A stretch of DNA of 64,000 nt, from NCBI GenBank assembly GCA_028293765.1, contig JAQGOG010000089.1:1-64000 (forward strand), read 5' to 3'. The DNA is from Gammaproteobacteria bacterium (GTDB lineage Bacteria > Pseudomonadota > Gammaproteobacteria > Steroidobacterales > Steroidobacteraceae). Positions 60,242-64,000 of the stretch are shown here, one piece after another (within the stretch, counting starts at the first letter, position 1; every line of letters starts with the position of its first letter). Position numbers and translations under genes: made by a program. The notes under the pieces were generated by a model. It saw only the letters and a program-made list of their open reading frames with translations, was not told the DNA's origin and ran no database searches.

Positions 60242-61140
60242 CCCCCACTATCGCCCTCAAGATCGATGTCGACACCTTTCGGGGCACGCGTGAAGGTGTA
60301 CCACGGTTGGCACAGGTGCTGTCGCAGGTCGACGCCCGGGCAACGTTTCTGTTCAGTGTCGGCCCCGATCACACGGGACGTGCGATCAAGCGTGTCTTTC
60401 GTCCCGGCTTCATGGGAAAGGTGAAGCGGACGTCGGTGGTCGAGCACTACGGCATCAAAACGCTCCTGTACGGAGTGCTGCTGCCGGGCCCGCATATCGG
60501 CAGGCGCTGCCGCGCGTTCATGCAGGAAGTCGCCCGCAACGGCTTCGAAGTGGGCGTGCACACATATGACCACATCAAATGGCAGGACGGTGTGGCGAGC
60601 GCGAATGAGCCGTGGACGCGCCGTGAGCTCACGCTTGCGTTCGAAGAGTTCACGCAGATCTTCGCGCATCGCCCGGTGGTGCACGGCGCGGCGGGGTGGC
60701 AAGTAAACTCATACGTCCCCGGTCTGGAGCAGGAGCTGGGGTTTCGTTATGCTTCCGACACTCGAGGAGTGTGTCCGTTCATACCGGTCGTTGCCGGAAC
60801 GGCGGTCACAGTGCCTCAATTGCCGACGACATTGCCGACTCTGGACGAGTTGATTGGCCGCCCGGATCTCGATGGCGGGGATCCGGTCGATCATCTGCTC
60901 GCCCTGACTGCGGAAGATGTGGAGCGTGATCACGTGTTCACGCTGCACGCTGAGTTGGAAGGCGGCGCCTATCTTGAATCGTTCGCGCGGCTGCTGCGGA
61001 CCTGGCGTGCTCGTGGGGTGCATCTCACGGATCTTGCGACGTATGCCGGAACGCTGGATTTGGAAAACCTGCCACGGTGCAAGATCGTGGCGGGCAGCGT
61101 ACCGGGTCGTTCGGGAATTCTCGCGATGCAGGGACAGTAG
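60238..61140 (+). CDS. arnD: Ara4FN-undecaprenyl phosphate deformylase
   Basis: A 300-residue NodB-type deacetylase starting at a TTG that overlaps the previous stop. The first metal motif is ALKIDVDTFRGTREGVPRL, the second is VGVHTYDHIKWQDGV with the HxxxH pair, and VVHGAAGWQVN and LHAELEGGAYL carry further residues. It removes the formyl group so the lipid-linked L-Ara4N can be flipped. It is the last arn gene. The outer-membrane factor gene follows with little or no gap. Confidence 0.93.
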   Translation: MTPTIALKIDVDTFRGTREGVPRLAQVLSQVDARATFLFSVGPDHTGRAIKRVFRPGFMGKVKRTSVVEHYGIKTLLYGVLLPGPHIGRRCRAFMQEVARNGFEVGVHTYDHIKWQDGVASANEPWTRRELTLAFEEFTQIFAHRPVVHGAAGWQVNSYVPGLEQELGFRYASDTRGVCPFIPVVAGTAVTVPQLPTTLPTLDELIGRPDLDGGDPVDHLLALTAEDVERDHVFTLHAELEGGAYLESFARLLRTWRARGVHLTDLATYAGTLDLENLPRCKIVAGSVPGRSGILAMQGQ

Positions 61141-62542
61141 TCGCGCAATCGTCGCGGCGCTGACGGCGGCGGTGCTCGCTGGGTGCGTCCACTACCTACC
61201 GCATCCACTACCCCCCGAGCAGATCGTCGCGGGCTTTGCGGATCGCAACCTGAACGATCCACAGCTGCGCACCGTTTTGGACGCGCAGCTTCCCTCGCGT
61301 GCTGGTGATTGGCCTCGGCAGAGGTGGGATCGCGCCGACCTTCTTTTTGCGATGCTGTATTTCAACCATGCCATCGCCGAAGGGCGCGCGGCCGTCAAGG
61401 TCGCCACCGCGGGCCGGCGCACGGCGCGCGAGCGGCCCAATCCCAGCGTCGCTCTACTAACCGAGTACGCGAATCAGCACGACAGAGCGCCGCTATGGCT
61501 GTGGGCTCTGACTCCTGACTGGCCGCTCGATGTCGGGACGAAGCGCGCGGCGCGCATAGCGGCTGCCGATTTGACAGCTCGGCAGGCGCGTTACGATTTC
61601 ACGGAAGTGGCCTGGAAGGAACGTATCGCATTGCGGCGCGCGGTCGTCGACCTGCTGATGACTGAACGCGAGGTCACTCTCCTCGAGAAGGTGCAAGCCG
61701 ATCGCGAGGCGCAGCTCGAGATGGCGCGTCGTCGGCTCGAAGCGGGAGCCGCTGCCCGCGGCGACCTCGATCGCCTGGTCGGGGATGCGGTTGCGGACGA
61801 GCAGCGTCTTCACGATGCCCGGCGGCGCGCCAGTGGGGCCCGAAGCGCGCTGGCGGCAACGATCGGGGTACCCCTTGCCGCGGTAGATTCGATTCAGCTC
61901 ACCTGGGACCGGCTTGATGACCCAGGCGACATCGATCAGGCCCAGGTGCAGCGCTGGCGCCAGGAAGCGCTGCTCGCGCGGGCCGACGTCCACAGCACCG
62001 TAGTCGGTTACAGTGTTGCTGAAGAAGCGCTTCGCCTGGAAGTCGCGAAACAATATCCGGAAGTGCACGTCGGTCCCGCACTCACGTGGGATCACGGCGT
62101 GCACAGGCTGCAGTTCAACCTCTCCCTGGCGCTGCCGATTCTGAATCAGAATGCTGGTGCAATAGGCGAGGCCGAAGCCCGGCGGGAGCAGGCCGGCGCC
62201 AAGCTCGAAGGGACGGTCGACACGGCATACCAGGAGATCGACGAGGCTATCCGCCAGTGGCGGCTCGCTCTTGAGCGGCTTGCCGACGCGCGTGGTCCAG
62301 TCTATGACGCTGCTCAACATATCTACGCGGAAGTCGAGCGGGGATTTGAGGCGGGGAGCAACGACCGCACGGAGCTCGTCGCCGCGCGAGTAGCTCAGTC
62401 ACTTGCCGAGTTGCAAGTGTTGGATGCGGTGCGTACGGCGCAGGAGGCGCTCGCGATGCTCGAGGATGCCATGCGTCGTCCGCTCGAAGGGCCCGAGGTA
62501 AATATCGCGGCATCGACTGCGATGCTGCCGGAGTTGAAGTAG
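61043..62542 (+). CDS. Outer-membrane efflux factor, TolC/CusC/CzcC-like lipoprotein
   Basis: The frame contains a lipoprotein signal (IVAALTAAVLAGC) and a TolC-type alpha-helical barrel with two similar halves: NPSVALLTEYANQ, REVTLLEKVQADREAQLEMA, LNLPILNQNAG-like NLSLALPILNQNAGAIGEAE, and AEVERGFEAGSNDRTELVAA. It should form the outer-membrane duct of the RND pump encoded next. The start is a problem: the only ATG near the signal peptide is at 61043, inside arnD, giving a 28-residue n-region before the hydrophobic core. No ATG, GTG or TTG occurs closer upstream of it. Either that ATG is used or the start is unconventional. Confidence 0.85.
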   Translation: MPERWIWKTCHGARSWRAAYRVVREFSRCRDSSRAIVAALTAAVLAGCVHYLPHPLPPEQIVAGFADRNLNDPQLRTVLDAQLPSRAGDWPRQRWDRADLLFAMLYFNHAIAEGRAAVKVATAGRRTARERPNPSVALLTEYANQHDRAPLWLWALTPDWPLDVGTKRAARIAAADLTARQARYDFTEVAWKERIALRRAVVDLLMTEREVTLLEKVQADREAQLEMARRRLEAGAAARGDLDRLVGDAVADEQRLHDARRRASGARSALAATIGVPLAAVDSIQLTWDRLDDPGDIDQAQVQRWRQEALLARADVHSTVVGYSVAEEALRLEVAKQYPEVHVGPALTWDHGVHRLQFNLSLALPILNQNAGAIGEAEARREQAGAKLEGTVDTAYQEIDEAIRQWRLALERLADARGPVYDAAQHIYAEVERGFEAGSNDRTELVAARVAQSLAELQVLDAVRTAQEALAMLEDAMRRPLEGPEVNIAASTAMLPELK

Positions 62543-62734
62543 GGGCCAGGCCAGAATGAGAAGAACTGAGTCAGTAGAACTGCATGACGAGGCCAGCACC
62601 ATGAGACACGAATGTTGAAGACAGAGCGTGGATGCGCGCCGGCTGAGGAGGTGCGTGGCAGTGCGTACGTCGCGCCTCTGGCAGGCGTGGTGTTTGGCAC
62701 ATCGCCTATTACGGATGCCCGGCCTCAGGCAGCA

Positions 62735-63742
62735 ATGTCTCATGGCCGCGGTGCGGGCGCCCGGACGCGCGCACTTTGGCTTGCCATTGCATTCGCCTTG
62801 ATTCGGACGTTCGCTCTCGCTTCGGCGGTTGCCGTGGCAGGCACAGCGGATGAGGCCGGAGGCGCGACCGAGAAGCAAGCCCCAAAGGCCATCACAGTGG
62901 ATGCGGCCGCGCAGACGCGCTTCGGTATCGCGATCACTACGTTGAAGTCGGTAAATGCACCGACGGGAAGTGCGACGACTGCTCGCGTGCTGGATCCGGG
63001 GTCATTACTCCAGTTGGACAGTGAGCTTTCGGCGGCTGCCGCGAGTCTTGTCGCGTCCCGCGCTGAAGCCGAGCGTACGCGGACGTTGTTTGCCCAGGAT
63101 CGAACGGCTTCTGCTCGTGCAGTAGAGGCAGCCAATGCGCAGGAGCAAGCGGATCTGCAACGCGTAACCGGCGCGCAACGGCGGCTCGCTCTCGAGTGGG
63201 GCGGAGCCCTTGCTGAATTGCCGACTAATAGGAGGGCTGTGCTGTTGAACGACCTGGCGCACGCCCGTGCGGAACTCATCCGAGTCGAGCTGCCGGCCAA
63301 CACGCCGGTCCCGAAGCCCGGTTCTACTATCGACGTGCGTGGCGCAAGCGACTCAGCCCTGACGGCAACAGTGCTTGGGACATTGCCGCTCGCGGACTCT
63401 CGGCTACAGACGCGCGGTGTACTTGCTGAATTGAAAGGCGCAGCGGCCAACCTGCCGATTGGACAGATGTTGACAGCAGAGATCCCAGCCGTGGTCGCGT
63501 CCGCCGCCGCGGGCGTCGTATTGCCGCGTTCGGCACTGTTGCGCCGGGACTCCCACGTGTGGGCGTATGTACAAACTGCGCCGACCACATTCGTGCGCCG
63601 GGAAGTCAGGAATTACCAGCCAGTCCTTGCGGGGTGGTTCGTTGCCGATGGTTTTGCGGGCGGCGACCGGATCGTCGCCTCCGGGGCGGCGGCATTGCTG
63701 GGCGTCGAGAGTCCGGCGTCTGCGGACGCGAGTGACGAGTGA
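62735..63742 (+). CDS. RND efflux periplasmic adaptor (membrane fusion protein)
   Basis: About 335 residues from the ATG at 62735, with an N-terminal membrane or signal helix (LWLAIAFALIRTFALASAVAVA). The ITVDAAAQTRFGIAITTLKS segment is typical of heavy-metal type adaptors (CusB/CzcB). A helical hairpin region rich in Ala/Glu/Arg (residues about 105-160) and beta-barrel segments follow (VLPRSALLRRDSHVWAYVQT; GGDRIVASGAAALLGVES). It would bridge pump and outer-membrane factor. The 192-bp gap before it holds no other gene. The pump gene starts 3 bp after its stop. Confidence 0.85.
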   Translation: MSHGRGAGARTRALWLAIAFALIRTFALASAVAVAGTADEAGGATEKQAPKAITVDAAAQTRFGIAITTLKSVNAPTGSATTARVLDPGSLLQLDSELSAAAASLVASRAEAERTRTLFAQDRTASARAVEAANAQEQADLQRVTGAQRRLALEWGGALAELPTNRRAVLLNDLAHARAELIRVELPANTPVPKPGSTIDVRGASDSALTATVLGTLPLADSRLQTRGVLAELKGAAANLPIGQMLTAEIPAVVASAAAGVVLPRSALLRRDSHVWAYVQTAPTTFVRREVRNYQPVLAGWFVADGFAGGDRIVASGAAALLGVESPASADASDE

Positions 63743-63745
63743 CCG

Positions 63746-64000
63746 ATGCTTGCCGCGATCATCCGCTGGTCCCTGCGCTTTCCGGCCGTGGTCTGCGCGC
63801 TGGCAGCGATTCTCACGGTGTACGGGGCCATCGTGCTGGCGCGCTCCAAGTACGATGTCTTTCCGGAATTCGTGCCGCCGCAGGCGAGTGTGCAGACGGA
63901 AGCTCCGGGACTCGTCGCGGAGCAGGTCGAGCTCCTCGTCACTTTGCCCATCGAACAGGCGATTAGCGGCGCGAGTGGCGTGGAGGCTGTGCGCTCCGAG
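63746..64000 (+). CDS. RND efflux pump, CusA/CzcA-like (5' part, runs off window)
   Basis: 85 codons are present, open to the right edge. MLAAIIRWSLRFPAVVCALA leads into the first membrane helix (ALAAILTVYGAIVLARS). KYDVFPEFVPPQASVQTEAP and VAEQVELLVTLPIEQAISGA follow, the conserved opening of heavy-metal RND pumps. Together with the two genes before it, it forms a tripartite proton-driven exporter. The metal or drug cannot be told, since the substrate-determining residues are further downstream. Confidence 0.93.
   Translation, partial: MLAAIIRWSLRFPAVVCALAAILTVYGAIVLARSKYDVFPEFVPPQASVQTEAPGLVAEQVELLVTLPIEQAISGASGVEAVRSE

Overview
The window looks like a chromosomal segment of a high-G+C gammaproteobacterium. 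Gene content points that way: sucA-sucB-lpd, ruvCAB followed by ybgC-tolQRAB-pal-cpoB, a RelA with the ExDD charge motif of monofunctional gammaproteobacterial RelA, an arn (L-Ara4N) operon, and cstA-ybdD. The TonB-dependent receptor with an ITVTAQRR-type TonB box, together with the catabolic genes, would suit a Steroidobacteraceae/Nevskiales-like or xanthomonad-like lineage. That placement is inference only. There are no rRNA genes, CRISPR arrays, transposases or phage genes.

Layout. 1-5912: a partial TonB-dependent receptor, a GlxA/AraC-type regulator, a 3' remnant of a GMC oxidoreductase, two poorly characterised proteins (one Lys/Ala/Arg-rich and histone-H1-like), a pair of DnaA-box-like sites and a receiver-GGDEF diguanylate cyclase. 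6006-13222: a secreted GH39-like glycosidase, a DODA-type extradiol dioxygenase, a histidine-phosphatase-fold membrane protein that has lost both catalytic histidines, a PrxQ/BCP peroxiredoxin, tRNA-Ala(CGC) and tRNA-Arg(CCT), a 37-residue Lys-rich protein, an exported 7-repeat cysteine protein, a ChaA-type antiporter, a stress-protein-like gene and a DUF5658-type membrane protein.

13328-23257: 2-oxoglutarate dehydrogenase (sucA, sucB, lpd), an unusual receiver-TM-TonB fusion and relA. 23393-32834: DNA repair and envelope genes (yebC variant, ruvC-ruvA-ruvB, ybgC-tolQ-tolR-tolA-tolB-pal-cpoB). The yebC/ruvC junction is rearranged. An internally deleted yebC and a second yebC 3' remnant form a 39-bp imperfect direct repeat around about 1.2 kb holding a RutE-like nitroreductase and a broken VOC gene. 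ruvC now appears to start inside the yebC remnant. tRNA-Lys(TTT) follows.

33936-43274: a catabolic island with an NCS1 permease, a carnitine dehydrogenase-thioesterase fusion, a BetI-like TetR regulator, an acyl-CoA dehydrogenase, a CaiD-like crotonobetainyl-CoA hydratase, an ADP-forming acyl-CoA synthetase, a second thioesterase and a BKACE (DUF849) enzyme. Together they could convert gamma-butyrobetaine or crotonobetaine to L-carnitine by CoA chemistry, then to glycine betaine and acetoacetate. The two promoter regions of the island share an 11-bp AT-rich word, a candidate operator.

43445-53892: murJ, an outer-membrane barrel protein, hutG and hutF (the last two steps of five-step histidine degradation), cstA-ybdD, an ExbB/MotA-type proton-channel protein, and an AraC regulator divergent from pobA. 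54069-64000: an arn operon with ArnA split into separate dehydrogenase and formyltransferase genes and only one small flippase gene, followed by the start of a heavy-metal-type RND efflux operon (outer-membrane factor, adaptor, pump) that runs off the window.
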